A stretch of 64,000 bases of DNA from Artemia franciscana (lineage: Eukaryota; Arthropoda; Branchiopoda; Anostraca; Artemiidae). Shown here in pieces: positions 12,340-24,290 of the stretch. The stretch's first letter is position 1. Each line of letters starts with the position of its first letter. The stretch lies in assembly GCF_032884065.1 (NCBI RefSeq), contig NC_088865.1, positions 44,463,152 to 44,527,151 of the forward strand, given 5' to 3'. Position numbers and translations under genes: made by a program. The notes beneath the pieces were generated by a model. It did not search any database. It had not been told where the DNA came from and saw only the letters and a list, made by a program, of their open reading frames with translations.

Positions 12340-14890
12340 TAATTAATGGTAGTGTAAAATAAGGACGCTTTGTTTAAAACCAAGATTTGGTTTTATTTAA
12401 AAAATTTCATCATTTAAGAAACTAAGGTTTTAAATTTCATATGAAAAAGGAACACTCACGGTTAAAACACTGATTTTATTCATGAAAATTTGGGAAATTT
12501 CTGAAGAAACTCTCCGGAACAAACCAAGAAATTCCCTGGAAACAAAGATCACTCAAAAAAATCTTGTTGATGCACTTCTAGCTTTTTAAAATCCAATTGA
12601 CATGTGATTGACTTTGAGCACAATTTAAGAATACATCTGATTTTAAAAATAATATTTGATTACTTAAGAAACTTGGGTATTAGTTTTCATGAAGAGAATG
12701 CACACGGCTAAAACACATCTTACTTTATAAAAATATTTGAGAATTTAAGTTAATTGGGATTTACTTTTCATAAATATGAATATATACGGCTAAAGTACAT
12801 TGGATTTTATTAATAATATTTAATCATTCGAGAAAGCTGAGTTTTTAATATAAGAAACAAGAACATATACGATTAAACTACACGTGATTTTATCATTAAT
12901 TTGATGATTTGAGGTACTTGGGGATAGGTTTCATAAAAAAGGATTGCACACAGTTCAAATGCGTGTTATTTTATTAAAAATATTTGTGCATTTAAGAAAC
13001 TCGGGTTTTAGTTCTCAGAAATAAGAACACACATGTTTAAAATTCATCTGCTTTTTATTAATAATATTTGATTATTTAAGAAACTTGGGTTGTTTTCAGA
13101 AATGAAAATACTCACAGTTAAAACACATCTGATTCTTTTTAGTAATATTCGATCATTTAAGAAACTTGGGTTTAAGGTTTTATATAAAAAATGCACACGG
13201 TTAAAATACATATTTCTTATAAAAAAATTTCGACCATTTAAGAAACTAAGGTTCTAGTTTTAATATAAAGGAACACAAACAGTCAAAATGCATCTGATTT
13301 TATTATGAATGTTTAACCATTTAGAAAACTTGGGATTTAGTTTTCATAAAAAAAACATGTGGTTAAAATACATCTTATTTTATTAAAAATGTTTGATTAT
13401 TTTAGAAACTAAGGTTTTGTGTTCAGAAAAAGGGAATCTGCGGTTACAATGCATCTGATTTATTAATAATAATAGATCATTTAAGAAACTTGGGTTTTGG
13501 TTTTCACAAAATGAACAAACCCGGTCAAAATACATCTTATTTTATTAAAACATGTGAGAATTTAAGAAAACTTCGGTTTTACATTTCAGAAATAAGAACA
13601 CATATGAGTAAAATACATTTGATATTTATTAAAATATTTGAGCATTTAATAAACTTGGGTATACAATTTTAGAAGTAAGAAAAAAAATGGATACAATACA
13701 TTTGTTTTTATTAAAGTATTTGACCATTTAAAAAACTAAGGTTTTAGTTTTCAGATATAAGAAAACAAATTGTTAAAAACAAGTGATTTTATTAAAAACA
13801 TTTGACCATTTAAGGAACTAAGGTTTTAGTTTTCACGAAAATGAACATACACGGTGAAAATACATCCAATTTTAAAACAAACGGTATGAAAGCACTAGGT
13901 TACAATACATTTGATTTATTAATAATATTTGATCATTTAAAAACTTCTTAAAAAGAATTTAGTTTTATAAAATGATCGCAAATGGTTAAAATATATTTTA
14001 TTTTACTGAAAATATTTGAGCATTTAAGAAAACTTGGGTTTATATTTCAGAAATAAGGACACATAAGGTTAAAATACACTTTATTTTATTAATAATATTT
14101 GATCATTTGAGAAACTGGGGTTTAGTTTTCATAAAAAAAAGATCGCAGATAGCTAACTTACATCTTATTTTATTTTAAAATATTTGAGCCTTTAATAAAC
14201 TTAGATTTTAGTTTTTAGAAATAAGAGCACATACGTTTAAATTACATATGATTTTATTACTTATATTTGATGATTTAAGAAATATTTGATGATTTAAGAG
14301 CACACACGGTCAAAATATATCTTATTCTATTAAAAATATTTGACCAGTTATGATACTTGGGTTTTAGATATGACAAATAAGGACGCTTATGGTGGAAATA
14401 CATTTGATTTTATTAAATAACATTTGATCATTTAAGAAACTAAAGTTTTAAATTTAAAAAAAGGAACACATACGGTTAAAATACATCTGAATTTATTAAG
14501 AGTATTTGATCAATTAGGAAATTTGGGTTTTAGTTTTCAGAAATAAGAACAAACCTGGTAAATATACATAAGATTTTATTAAGAATATTCGATCATTCAA
14601 GACACTAGGGCTCCAGTGTTCATGAAAAGAGCGCATATGTTTAAAATACTTCTTATTTTGTTATCAATATTTGATAATTTAAGAAACTACGGGTTTAGTT
14701 CTCAGAAATCAGAACAAAAATGATTAAAATACTTCAGCTTTTATTGAGTATTATTTGTTCCTTCAAGAAACTAGTGTTCAGCCCTCCTAAATAAAAATGC
14801 CCGCTCTTAAAACACACCTGATTTATTAATAATGTTTGATCATTTAAGAAACTTGAGGTTAAGTTTTCAAAAATGTGAACACGGTAAGGC
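12340..14890. repeat. Minisatellite of about 83 bp, roughly 28-30 diverged units
   Basis: Each unit contains TATTTGATCATTTAAGAAAC, then TTGGGTTTTAGTTTTCA, then AAATAAGAACACA, then CGGTTAAAATACATCT. Units are diverged with small indels. Units with CATCTGATTTTATTAATAAT seem to alternate with units carrying CATCTTATTTTATTAAAAAT, hinting at a higher-order repeat. A less regular patch lies at about 12490-12640. The open frame at 13490-13672 is just satellite sequence. Confidence 0.9.
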
Positions 14891-15224
14891 TGGTTGCTAA
14901 GGCCTCATGGCTATATGTAAAGGAGACTCTCAAGTAAGTATGCAAATTATTTATCTCTTGTAATATTTGCGTTCTGCTTATTAGGGAACGTTCATGACCT
15001 GATAAACCGGTTATACAAATTACGTATCTCCTGTATCCATTGAAGCTATATGGATCGAATAAACTATGAAAAGTCTGCAACTATTGAGGCTATGGTGATG
15101 GAATAAATTATTTAAAGTCTTTAATATGCAAATTAGGTGTACCGTCTGTAGTATAGGCAATCTTTAGAGTCTCAGGCTGTAGAATCAAGAGCGTTTCCCT
15201 CTTTACTACTGGAAAGATAGGAAT
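14891..15224. other. No gene seen
   Basis: Short stretch between the minisatellite and repeat R3; only an unsupported frame is present. Confidence 0.4.
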
Positions 15225-15830
15225 GTTTCGCCTTGGGCGTTCGAAAAGACTAAAGCATTCAGGTGAAGCTTTCAGAGAATGTTAAGGGATCTGTTGAGCT
15301 ACATCAAAATACACTGTGTGTATGCAGGTTGTCAAAAGGGCGTAACTAGGTAATGACTGATGGGATTGATTTAGAACTTTAAGAGAAAGACGTGGGGGAT
15401 AATAAATTGACCTAAAGGCAATAGTTATGCGATAATATTACTACTGCTACTACTACTACTACTGCTACTACTGCTACTCCTAATACTACTGCTGCTAGTA
15501 CTTCTGCAACTACTGCTACTCCCACTACTACTACTGCTACTATATCTGCTGCTTTTCTAGCGACTATTACTAATGCTTAGGATATTGAGGTAATCATTTC
15601 AGGAAATGTTGAGAGGAAAGTTAAATCCAATAAATTTGTATTATGGGGTACTTAAGGGGGAAGATGAATTGACCAAAAGGCAATATGCACGCGATACTAG
15701 TAACACTGCCACCGCTACTGCTGCTACTCCATCTACTATTTACATTGCAACGATTACTAAGGCTACTAAAAGGAGAAGGACTGACGCCCCCAATGCTCTT
15801 CTGAAACCAAGAGCATAATTTGCATTTTAC
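15225..15830. repeat. Interspersed repeat R3 with (ACT/GCT)n trinucleotide tract
   Basis: Contains GAAGCTTTCAG, TATGCAGGTTGTCAAAAGG and an imperfect trinucleotide tract (15438-15553), followed by a second, shorter tract (15700-15735). The same non-microsatellite motifs recur at 51115-51200 and 53820-54110, so the trinucleotide tract belongs to a dispersed repeat. The frame at 15606-15818 reads through the tract (ATATAATP...) and is not a gene. Confidence 0.65.
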
Positions 15831-18365
15831 TGAACATGATCCGTAGTAAATGTTTTTTTTTTATTTTGATAAATCCAAAATTATTAAGACTTTCAGGAAT
15901 TGATATCAGCTTATATATTAAGCTGTCAATCCGCAGTTGGTCGTGATATTGTTTTTTTTTTCAATTTTATTGGAAATAGAACCATTCGGCTTGAAATAAA
16001 GAGTTTTTTTCAGCAAAGTGCAAATTATGCTCTGGCCTTTTGGGGAGGGGTTAGAAGTATCAGCACTACTAACTTTATTTTCTGATCATTTTTATTTTGA
16101 ATCTGTTACTTATTTTAATTTCTGTTCGTTTTGGATTTCTTTATTCATTGTTTGTGATTTGTGGCTATTTTATGCTTGAAATACTATTTTATTTTATTTC
16201 GGCTCATAATTGGTTAAACGTACCTCATTATTTTTTGAAAGACTTTCTTTTATGGAAAGTTTTGTTATTAATTAATTGTAAAAAAAGTATGTTAACACTG
16301 TTTCCTTTTGGAGAGGTGGTTATATAGGGTGTACCAGGGCCTTATCCAGGATTTTTTTGGAGGGGGGGGGTGCAAAAGAATTTTTCGGGGGATCACAAAG
16401 GAATTTTTTGGGGGGGGGCCTTTACAAAAAGACTTTGATTTGCTTAATTAATGAATGTTGAAAAATATACATTTCTACATAATTTTTATACGTATAGCCC
16501 TATAAGGTCCTTTATATTTTTTTGCTCTGGCAATTTTACTGTCTAAAGATTCTTCAGGAGCCACCAAGCATATACTCTTCACTTGAGACATGTATAAACA
16601 TTCCCTTGGAAGTTTTCTATTATTTCCTCGGCTAGGATTTCCAGCATATTTAATAGTTTGACTTCGGAAATTTTCAAGCTCATTAGAGAAGTCAGGGAAA
16701 AAAAATAATCTAGAATAGTATAAATCATGAAGATTTTATTTTGCGCAATCCCTTTGAAAAGAACAAAAAGCGAAAAAAATTAGTTATCCAAAGGAAAACC
16801 AGCATCCGGTTCTGATTGATTTCTCGTGAATATTTTCGAAGTTAAGTATCTAAAACTTCTTCCTGTAGCCATTAGTCACATAATAGGTTCTTCTCCCCTG
16901 GCATTCTCATAAACTTCCTTATTAATCATAAGAATAGACAGGCTGATCCAGCCTTTGTTAAAACTCTATTCTAATTAGCTTTGTTAATTGTGTCAATGAA
17001 CCTCTGAGAAAAATTAGCAAAATAGAAAAAGAGAGAAAAATAACCAATAGCAGCTAGTAAGTAAACCAGAATTGGTTTAAGGGGTGTTTTGGGGAGTGAG
17101 AGTAAAAAGGCAAATTAGATAAGAAGTGAAAGAACATATAGGGAACACAGTACCAATTTAGGGATTTCAGGTGGTGGTGGCTTGGGTGTAAGGCTACTGG
17201 ACCACTTATACTCATATAGACCTTTCTTGTATATTCGTGAATAAATTGATACTAGTTAAGACTTAAACAAAATACATGCTCCAAATCCAAAATGTTTAAT
17301 GATTAATATACAGTAAGCAAAATTACCAAATTCAGTTCACTGAGCAGCTTCGTCTCTTTTAATCCAGCGGAACATCTTGACTGTCTTGTCAACTGTCACT
17401 GTCTTGACTAATCTTGACTGTTCTTCAAGATATAAAATACTTTTGTTGTCTAAGTGACTGACAGACAATTCTTCATGGTGGACAATGACTAAAGAGTCGG
17501 GATTTTGATCTGGGTGACAAAAGGGAGGAGAAAATTGTCTCCTAGATTTTGGAAATACCCATTATTTGCACATTTTTTTGAAAAAATTGATTTTGAAAAA
17601 TAGCTCTTTTGCCTCTTCATCAAGAAAATCCGCTCTATATTTTTACGGATTGGCACTTTTGATTCTATTATCTATGGAGTAAATCTCAGTTCCATATTTG
17701 TGGAATGAACTGTTTAAAATACCTTGATAGATTCGTTTGAATAGATTTTCAAATTGATATTTTTGGAAGGTTGGGGGTGGGAGGGCACCGACAAAAAAAT
17801 TCATCCCGATATGCAATATGACTAGGGGGTTTTAAAGGGGTCCATCTAAGGCACAATTTTTTACTTTGAAAATTTTCAATATTTTTAGAAAAATAAATTT
17901 AATATCTTCTCGTAAAATGAAAATTAAAAACGTCTACTGTGACGAAACCCTAAACACCTATCCCCAGTAAAATTTTACTAATGTTGTGGTTTAGCCAGCA
18001 CCAATTTGAGCCAATCAAATTTTTCATAGTATTTTCTGATTGACTCAAAATTTCTAGTAAAAATTGTGATTGGCTTAAATTAATGTTATATAAATCTTAA
18101 TACTAAGAGAATCTAATAATGGTGGGGGATTAACTAAAAACTTCATTTATCAATAGTTTCAAACGCTCAAAAACCTAAGCTTCATTTGATTATCATAATC
18201 ATCAAGATCAGTCAATACAATAACCTTCCTAAGACGAAAAGAGGGCAACTTACGATGAAATAACGACAAATTCCACAGCAAATCCTATTCAAGCAAGCCA
18301 ATTATTAGAAATTCATCCACCCCAGTTATCAGAAATTTATCAGCCAAATGGGATAATTCATAGAT
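15831..18365. other. No supported gene; AT-rich DNA
   Basis: The segment 16085-16300 resembles 55140-55300 (TAATTTCTGTTC.TTTTGG and TTTGTGATTTGTGG motifs), so it is a dispersed repeat, possibly a LINE 3' region. At 16336-16425 there is a G-rich stretch after TTATCCAGGATTTTTTTGG. An imperfect inverted repeat lies at about 18003-18085 (TTTGAGCCAATCAAA versus the reverse complement of TTTGTGATTGGCTTAAA-like sequence). Confidence 0.5.
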
Positions 18366-18370
18366 CTAAA

Positions 18371-18691
18371 GATTGATATGTTCGTTTTTTGGGCATTCTT
18401 GTTGATGAAAACTTGTCTTTTAGACGTCACATTCATTTGATCAGAATGAAGATGTGCAGAAGTCTCGGTCGTTTTAAAGAAACTTAAACATTTTTTTCCC
18501 TAGATCAATTTTGAAAATCCTTTTTAACTGCTTGATCCAATCTTACGTTTCTTACTGTCCAATAGTATAGATGTCGACCTTTTCTTCATTGTTAAAACCA
18601 CTTTCTAAGGTTTACAATAAAGCTAGAAACCTCATTAAAGAAACTAATCGTCCAAGAGCTATCCATTACTTGATCCCGAGTATTACTAATA
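18371..18691 (+). pseudogene. CR1/L2/Jockey-type LINE reverse transcriptase, C-terminal fragment
   Basis: Plus-strand translation gives VRFLGILVDENLSFRRHI, LIRMKMCRSLGRFK, and after frameshifts LIQSYVSYCPIVW and LLKPLSKVYNKARNLI. This is the thumb/connection region found after the reverse transcriptase palm in CR1/L2/Jockey-group non-LTR retrotransposons (usual form KFLGV.LDE.LSW..HI). The reading frame is broken and the 5' part is missing. The closest relative in the window is the fragment at 54115-54795. It abuts R1 sequence at its 3' side. Confidence 0.7.
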
Positions 18692-19197
18692 AAAGTTTTC
18701 GTAAAAAAATAAAAAGTTCTAGTTGCTTTTTCAAGTAGCAAAAAAAACTTGAGGGTAACTAGGCCTCCTCCCCCACCCCTTTTCTAACCAAAATCGTCCG
18801 ATCAAAACTATGAGAAAGCCGAAAAAAAATATGCAAATTTCGTTTTAGTTATTCATATTCGGTGATCCAAAATCAAAACATGCATTAATTCAAAAACATT
18901 CAGAAATTAAATTAACAAATTTTTTTTTAAACTGCAAATAAGGAGCGACATTAAAATTTAAAATGAAGAGAAATTATCCCGTATATGAAAGGGGTTGTCC
19001 CCTCCTCAACGCCTCGCTCTTTACACTAAAGTTTTTTATTGTTTTAAAAAGTAGAGTTGTGAGAAAAAGTCAAACTTTAGTGTAGGGAGCCAGGTGTTGA
19101 GAAGAGGAAAACCCCTTTCACATGCAGAATAATTTCTGTTCGCTTTAAGTTTCAATATCGCTCCTTTCTTGTTTTTGTTTTTTTTTTTTTAAATTAA
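18692..19197 (+). repeat. R1 copy, distal half with terminal hairpin
   Basis: Begins at the AAAAGTTCTAGTTGC segment and runs through the second half-module and the large distal hairpin (about 18930-19165; arms carry GAAAGGGGTTGTCCCCTCC and a diverged partner). It ends in TTTAAATTAA directly against the start of the next R1 unit, forming a head-to-tail junction at 19197/19198. Confidence 0.75.
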
Positions 19198-20763
19198 TCA
19201 AACAGTTCGTGGTAACGAACTGTAGTAAGGATCGAACCAGCTCTATAGTAACAGAAACTCTAAAAACCGGAATTTTGAAACTAGTAGTTGCCTCAAAAGA
19301 ATCGCATTTTAATGCTGATTTTAAATATATAAGTTTCATTAGGTTTAGTCCTACCGATCAAAAGTTACGAGCCTGAAAAAATTTGCCTTATTTTTGAAAA
19401 TACCCCTTATTTTAAGAATTATCCTTTAAAAGTAATTCAATCTTAATGAAAATTACACCATCAGATTCAGCTTATCAGAGAACCTTAGTGTGGCAGTTTC
19501 AATTTCTCATCTATGAAAATGTGGAATTTCGCATTTTTGCCAGAAGACATATCACGAATGCGTGTTTGTTTTTTTTTCCAGGGGTTATCGTATCGACTGA
19601 GTGGTCCAAGAATGTTGCGGGAAGGCTCATTTTAATGGAAATTAAAAGTTCTAGTGCCCTTTTTAAGTGACCAAAACATTGGAGGACACCTAGGCCCCCT
19701 CCCGCGCTCATTTTCCCCCAAAGTCACTGGATCAAATTCTGAGATAGCCATTTTATTCACCATAGTCGAAAAACCTTATAAATATGTCTTTGGGGATGAC
19801 TTGCTCCCCCACAGTCCTCGTGGGAGGGGCTGCAAGTTACACACTTTGACCATGTTTTACAGATGGCAATGGCTATTGGGAAATGTACAGACGTTTTCAG
19901 GGGGATTTTTGGTTTGGGGGGGGGGAGTAGTTGAGGAGAGGTTACGTGGGAGGATTTTTCCAAGGAGGAATTTGTGATGGGGGAAGAAAATTTCAATGAA
20001 GGGGGCGCAGGACTTTCTAGTATTATTTAAAAAAAAACAATAAAAAAATAAATATGAAAAGTTTTTTCAACTGAGAGTAAGGAGCAGCATTAAAACTTAA
20101 AACGAACAGAAATTATTACGCATATGAGGAGTTCACCTGCTCGTAATACCTCGCTCTTTACTCTAAAGTATTTTTAGTAATTTGAATTATTTATTCTACG
20201 GCCTTTGTGATTCTTAAGGAATTGGGATAAAATTTAAGTATTAGTGTAAAGAGCGAGGTTTTGACGAAGGGGGTGAACCCCCTCACATATACGTAATAAA
20301 AATATAAGAATATAGAAATTCTTTACGCAAGTTAATTCGTAAATTACGTATATTTTTTACTAATGAAAGCGTTCGTTAAAAATTAAAAGCTCTAGTTGCC
20401 TTTTTAGGTAATCAAAAATTAGAGGGCAACTAGGCCTCTTCCCCGCTCCTTTTTTCTAAAAATATTCCGATTGAAAATATGAGAAAGCCATGTAGCCAAA
20501 AACAATTAATATGCAAATTGTGTGTTAATTATTTATGTGCGGAGAGCCAAAATCAAAACATACATTGATTCAAAAATGTTCAGAAATTAAATAAATTTTA
20601 CTGTTTAAAAATTAGAGATAGGAGAAAGAGTCAAACTTTAGCGTAAAGAGCAGGGCGTTGAGGAGGAAGAGCTCCTTTCATAATCGGAGTAATTTCTTTT
20701 CGTTTTTAGTTTTAATGTCGGCCCTTACTTTCAGTTAAAAAACTTGTTTTTTTTTATTTAATC
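19198..20763 (+). repeat. R1 copy, nearly complete
   Basis: Starts with TCAAACAGTTCGTGGTAACG and the small terminal hairpin. Both half-modules are present: GTGCCCTTTTTAAGTGACC at about 19652 and GTTGCCTTTTTAGGTAATC at about 20394. The middle hairpin is at 20120-20300. The distal hairpin retains only its right arm (20625-20750), the left arm being deleted. Open frames at 19446-19996 on both strands are repeat sequence without coding motifs. Confidence 0.8.
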
Positions 20764-20934
20764 TTGTTCTTAAAGTTCTATTTTTTATTGTTCCTTAGAT
20801 AGTGGAAGTCAAAACGAGTCTATTTGAATGCGAGTTAATTTGAGCTAGTTTTGTAGATATATCTTGCTTAATGTGCGAAGCAAAAATTTTTGGTCGTTAT
20901 AGGTTTCAACTTCGCTCCCTACTTCCATTTTTTG

Positions 20935-21560
20935 TTTAATTAATGACATGGTAAAGAACCAGCTGAGTTATCAGTTGATTAAACCTGTAATGCCTTATAA
21001 TCCACTGCTACTGTTAAGCTTAACCACTTTCTTCCAATCAAGGAGGCACACTCGTGCCTCTTTAAAGAGGTGAACCACGACAATGTTAAGCGATCTTCGG
21101 TTCCAGTGGTTGCAGAGGGATGGGAAGGGATGCATTTCGTAGCCCGAAATTTCATCCCCCTCCGACTTTTCCTTCATGGAGAAAATCTAGCCGAAAGTTT
21201 CGACCCCCCAACCCCACCCACCCCCCCCCCCCCCCTTTAACGTTGTCCGATCGGGCTGAAATTAAGGTCCACAGGTCCACGATCGGGCTGAAATTAAGGT
21301 CACAAGTTAAGGTCCTCTAGGGCCCAGGAGCTTATCCGTGAGATTTCAGCTCGATCCGATAACTTCTTCCCTGTTTTCCAGAAACCACGCATAGCCACAT
21401 AATGTTCATGGTCTTTTTTTTCGCCACGCCTACAGGTCACAGCCAACATCGGATCTGGGTGTACGAAGACTCATTCGACGCGGACGGAATTCTCCGAGTA
21501 ATTTTCCTGGAAAGTTTCGTCGGAAAATCTTAACCCCCCGATTTTCTAGCTTAGAAAAAC
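20935..21560. repeat. Low-copy-looking repeat region with direct repeats and poly-C
   Basis: Contains a direct repeat of ATCGGGCTGAAATTAAGGTC (about 21251 and 21282), a C-homopolymer-rich tract at 21206-21235 and a compositional shift toward GC. No gene is supported; the 66-codon frame here crosses the poly-C tract. Confidence 0.4.
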
Positions 21561-21656
21561 CTATTTCCCCATAAGAGCCCATGTTAATTTTTGAAATTCT
21601 TAAAAGTTATTTAAAAGTTATATTTATACACATGCAGGTATTTCGACTTCAAACAT

Positions 21657-21728
21657 GCCCGTTAGCTCAGTCTGTAGAGCGTGGGACTTTTAATCCTAAG
21701 GTCAAGGGTTCAAGTCCCTTATCGGGCG
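21657..21728 (+). tRNA. tRNA-Lys (anticodon TTT), acceptor arm slightly defective
   Basis: The cloverleaf can be drawn by hand. The acceptor starts GCCCG and pairs with CGGGC near the 3' end. The D arm is GCTC/GAGC. The anticodon stem is TGGGA/TCCTA around loop CTTTTAA, giving anticodon TTT. The T arm is AAGGG/CCCTT with loop TTCAAGT. Box B (GGTTCAAGTCC) is intact, and a T run (21731-21738) follows directly as a Pol III terminator. The 5' acceptor strand appears one base short or mismatched (positions 6-7), so it may be a pseudogene or a variant. No CCA is encoded, as expected for a eukaryotic nuclear gene. A foldback element begins only about 13 bp downstream. Confidence 0.8.
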
Positions 21729-21740
21729 GTTTTTTTTTCA

Positions 21741-22288
21741 CAAAAAATATGAAAAAAACTTCGTTTTCTTAAAGAGTTAAAGAGGCTGCGTCCCAAAGCC
21801 GAACCTTAAAACGTACAGGAATTAGGAGAGGCAGTCCTAATTCCTGTACGAGGAGTACAGGAATTATTATATTACATCCACCATGGATTGTAGAAAAACG
21901 TACAGAAATGATATGATAAAACTTCGTTTTCTTAAAGAGTTAACGTGGCTGCGTCCCAAAGTCGAACCTTAAAACGTACAGGAATTAGGAGAGGCAGTTG
22001 GGGGGCTGCCGCCCCCAAAACCCCCCACTTTTAAAGACTCTTTTGTACAGGTTTTTTGTTGTGGGGGGCTGCCGCTTCCCTAACCCCCCGCTCTTGGCTT
22101 CGGAAAGGCCTTCTTTTAATTAACAAAACAAAAAACCTGTAGAAAAGAGTCTTTAAAAGCGGGGGGTTTGGAGGGCGGTAGCCCCCCAACTGCCTCTCCT
22201 AATTCCTGTACGTTTTAAGGTTCGACTTTGGGACGCAGCCTCTTTAACTCTTTAAGAAAACGAAGTTTTTTTCATATTATTTTTGTTC
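21741..22288. mobile_element. Nested foldback element next to tRNA-Lys
   Basis: A large inverted repeat with arms 21918-22060 and about 22124-22276 and a loop of about 63 bp. The outer part of the left arm is present a second time in direct orientation at 21741-21835, so the right arm has two partners. A further perfect 15-bp hairpin lies at 21813-21849. Arms carry CTTCGTTTTCTTAAAGAG, GGCTGCGTCCCAAAG and GTACAGGAATTAGGAGAGGC, then a GGGGGG/CCCCCC pair. No ORF. No convincing target duplication was found. Confidence 0.75.
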
Positions 22289-22818
22289 AAGAATCAGCCT
22301 ATATTAAGAAATAACCTCTAAGCATTCCTAAGCATTTAATTTTTTAAGGCTTTCTTGCTTAGCAAAGGTTAGTTTGGGACTTTCTAGATTATTAAGACGT
22401 CTTTTCATCGTATCTCATTTAGAGGGCTCGTGATAAACAAACCAATTTCCGAAATAGATTGACCTCGGATTTGATCAAGTCTGTACATTTTTGTTTTCTA
22501 TGCGATATCCTAAACAAATATAATTTCAGAATAAAGACAATATAGTTCTCTCGTCTGGGTGATAAAAGAAAGACAATCCATCTTATAAATTAGAGCTTTC
22601 TTTAAGAAAATCTTGGATTTTCTTTTTGGTAATATCGATTAGCAGTATAATAACATGACTACCATAGTTGAATCAAGACCTGTGTAATCTTAATAATCTT
22701 GAGTAAAAACTGCGTAACCTTAAGAAATAATCTTGAAAAATCCTATAAATCTTATAATCTTATATAATGTTAAAAATAAAGCTGCTGAACCACTTGTTCG
22801 TAGACTTTTCTCTTCTTT
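22289..22818. other. No gene seen
   Basis: AT-rich; many AATCTTAATAATCTTG-like short motifs around 22680-22770 but nothing that supports a gene. Confidence 0.4.
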
Positions 22819-24290
22819 TCAAACAGTTATTGGTAACGAACTACAAGTGAGGAGCAATGCTGCTCAATAGTAGCCAAAACTAAAAAAACGAGAGATTTGA
22901 TAGCAATAAATAAATCAATGGAATCAAATTTTTATTTTGATTGAAAATATATAAAGCTTATTAAAACAATATTACCCACAAAAACTTCCGAGCCTTAGAA
23001 AACTTTCACAAATTTTGAAACAGGGAGGAAACACCCCCCAAATTGTCAAGAGATCTTAGTGAAAACCATCCCATTAAATTCGACACATTAAGAGAACCAT
23101 GTTGTAGAAGTTTAAACTTCATATATATAACAATTTGGAATTTTGTATTTTTTTTTCAAAACAAAATAACGGATATTTGTTTATTTGTTCTTTTCTTTGC
23201 TTGTTTTTCCAGGGATTATTGTAACGAATCAGTGATTCTGGAAGATCAGGAGAGGGCTCATCTGATCGGAGATCAAAAGTTTTAGAGACCTTTTTAACTA
23301 ACCAACAATTTTGGAGTGCAGTTACTCCCCCTCCAACTTATGTTTTCCAAGGTCGTCTGATAGAAATTCTGAGATAGGCATTTTGTTCAAGATAGATGAA
23401 AGGTCCAATAACTCTCTCTTTGGGAATGACATGACCCCCTCTTCAGCACAGCCTCTAGTAAAGAGCTGTATATTATAAAATTTACCCATTATTTACGCAT
23501 ACCATCTGCCAATGGATATTTTACATAGTTTTTTGTATGGGGGGTCTGCTTGGGGGGATTTTCCACGGTGAGAATTTCCGTGGGGAAGAAAGTTTCGGGG
23601 GATCATGTTTCAAGGAGAAATTTTACACTGGGGAAACTGACATAATTCCTCTTCGAAATTCTTTCATATCTCTTACTTTGTGTTTGCCGTTTAACGTGTG
23701 AAGATGTTCCTGGGGAAATTTTTATGCGGGTTTGGGAATTGTCTGGGGGATTTTTCCATGAGGAAAGGTGATTTTTTCTTGGGTGAAATTCTTACTGGGG
23801 AATTATCCGCGGGAGTTACTTTCCACTTGGGTTCGGGATTTTCGGAAAAAAATGTTCCACGGAGGTTGACTTCTGACACGATTTGAGAAGCGATCAGAAA
23901 TTCCAGTCTTTTCAAATTAATGTACGCTAAGGAGAGTTTTTCAGGCGAAATGGTCCACGCAAATTTTTCATTGAGGATTTTCAGCGAGGATAAAAGTGTC
24001 TGGGGGTATTTTCCATGAGAGCATTTTTTTCGGATGCGAGGAGCATTAATTCAAGGAATTTTCTGTGGGTGGAGGGAATTCTTCCCCAGGAGAAGCTTGA
24101 TTTCCTCGCATTTCAAAAACGATCAGAAATTAAATAAAAAACAAGATTTTTCAACTGAAACTGAGGAGCAACAATTAAACTTAAAACAAACAGAAATTAC
24201 TCCCTATATTAGGGGGGTTACAACTTCCTTAATACCTCGCTCTTTACGCTAAAGCTTGACTTTTTGTCCCGATTTCTTGAGAAAGACTCT
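22819..24290 (+). repeat. Diverged R1 copy with G-rich internal segment
   Basis: Begins with a degenerate R1 start (TCAAACAGTTATTGGTAACG) and follows the R1 order through ACTTACTCC-like and GGGATTTTCC motifs. At 23560-24110 the sequence becomes an irregular series of GGGGA/TTTTCC motifs, the complement of the C-rich segments at 7225-7520, 36545-36800 and 55500-55680. A distal hairpin left arm is present at about 24130-24265. Frames at 23691-23915 on both strands are repeat shadows. Confidence 0.65.

Noticed and set aside
12340..14890. CRISPR-like array
   Set aside because: The units are contiguous diverged satellite monomers without unique spacers, in a eukaryotic context.
16336..16425. Possible hAT-type terminus (CAGGGCCTTATCCAGG followed by T and G runs)
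   Set aside because: No partner inverted end and no target duplication found; a similar but weaker end at 24590-24612 is also unpaired.
19654..19977. 107-codon frame in R1 half-module A
   Set aside because: Equivalent frames in other R1 copies are interrupted; no motif; composition follows the G-rich repeat.
21581..21772. Open frame with LAQSVERGTFNPKVKGSSPL
   Set aside because: This peptide is the translation of the tRNA-Lys gene itself, a common false protein.
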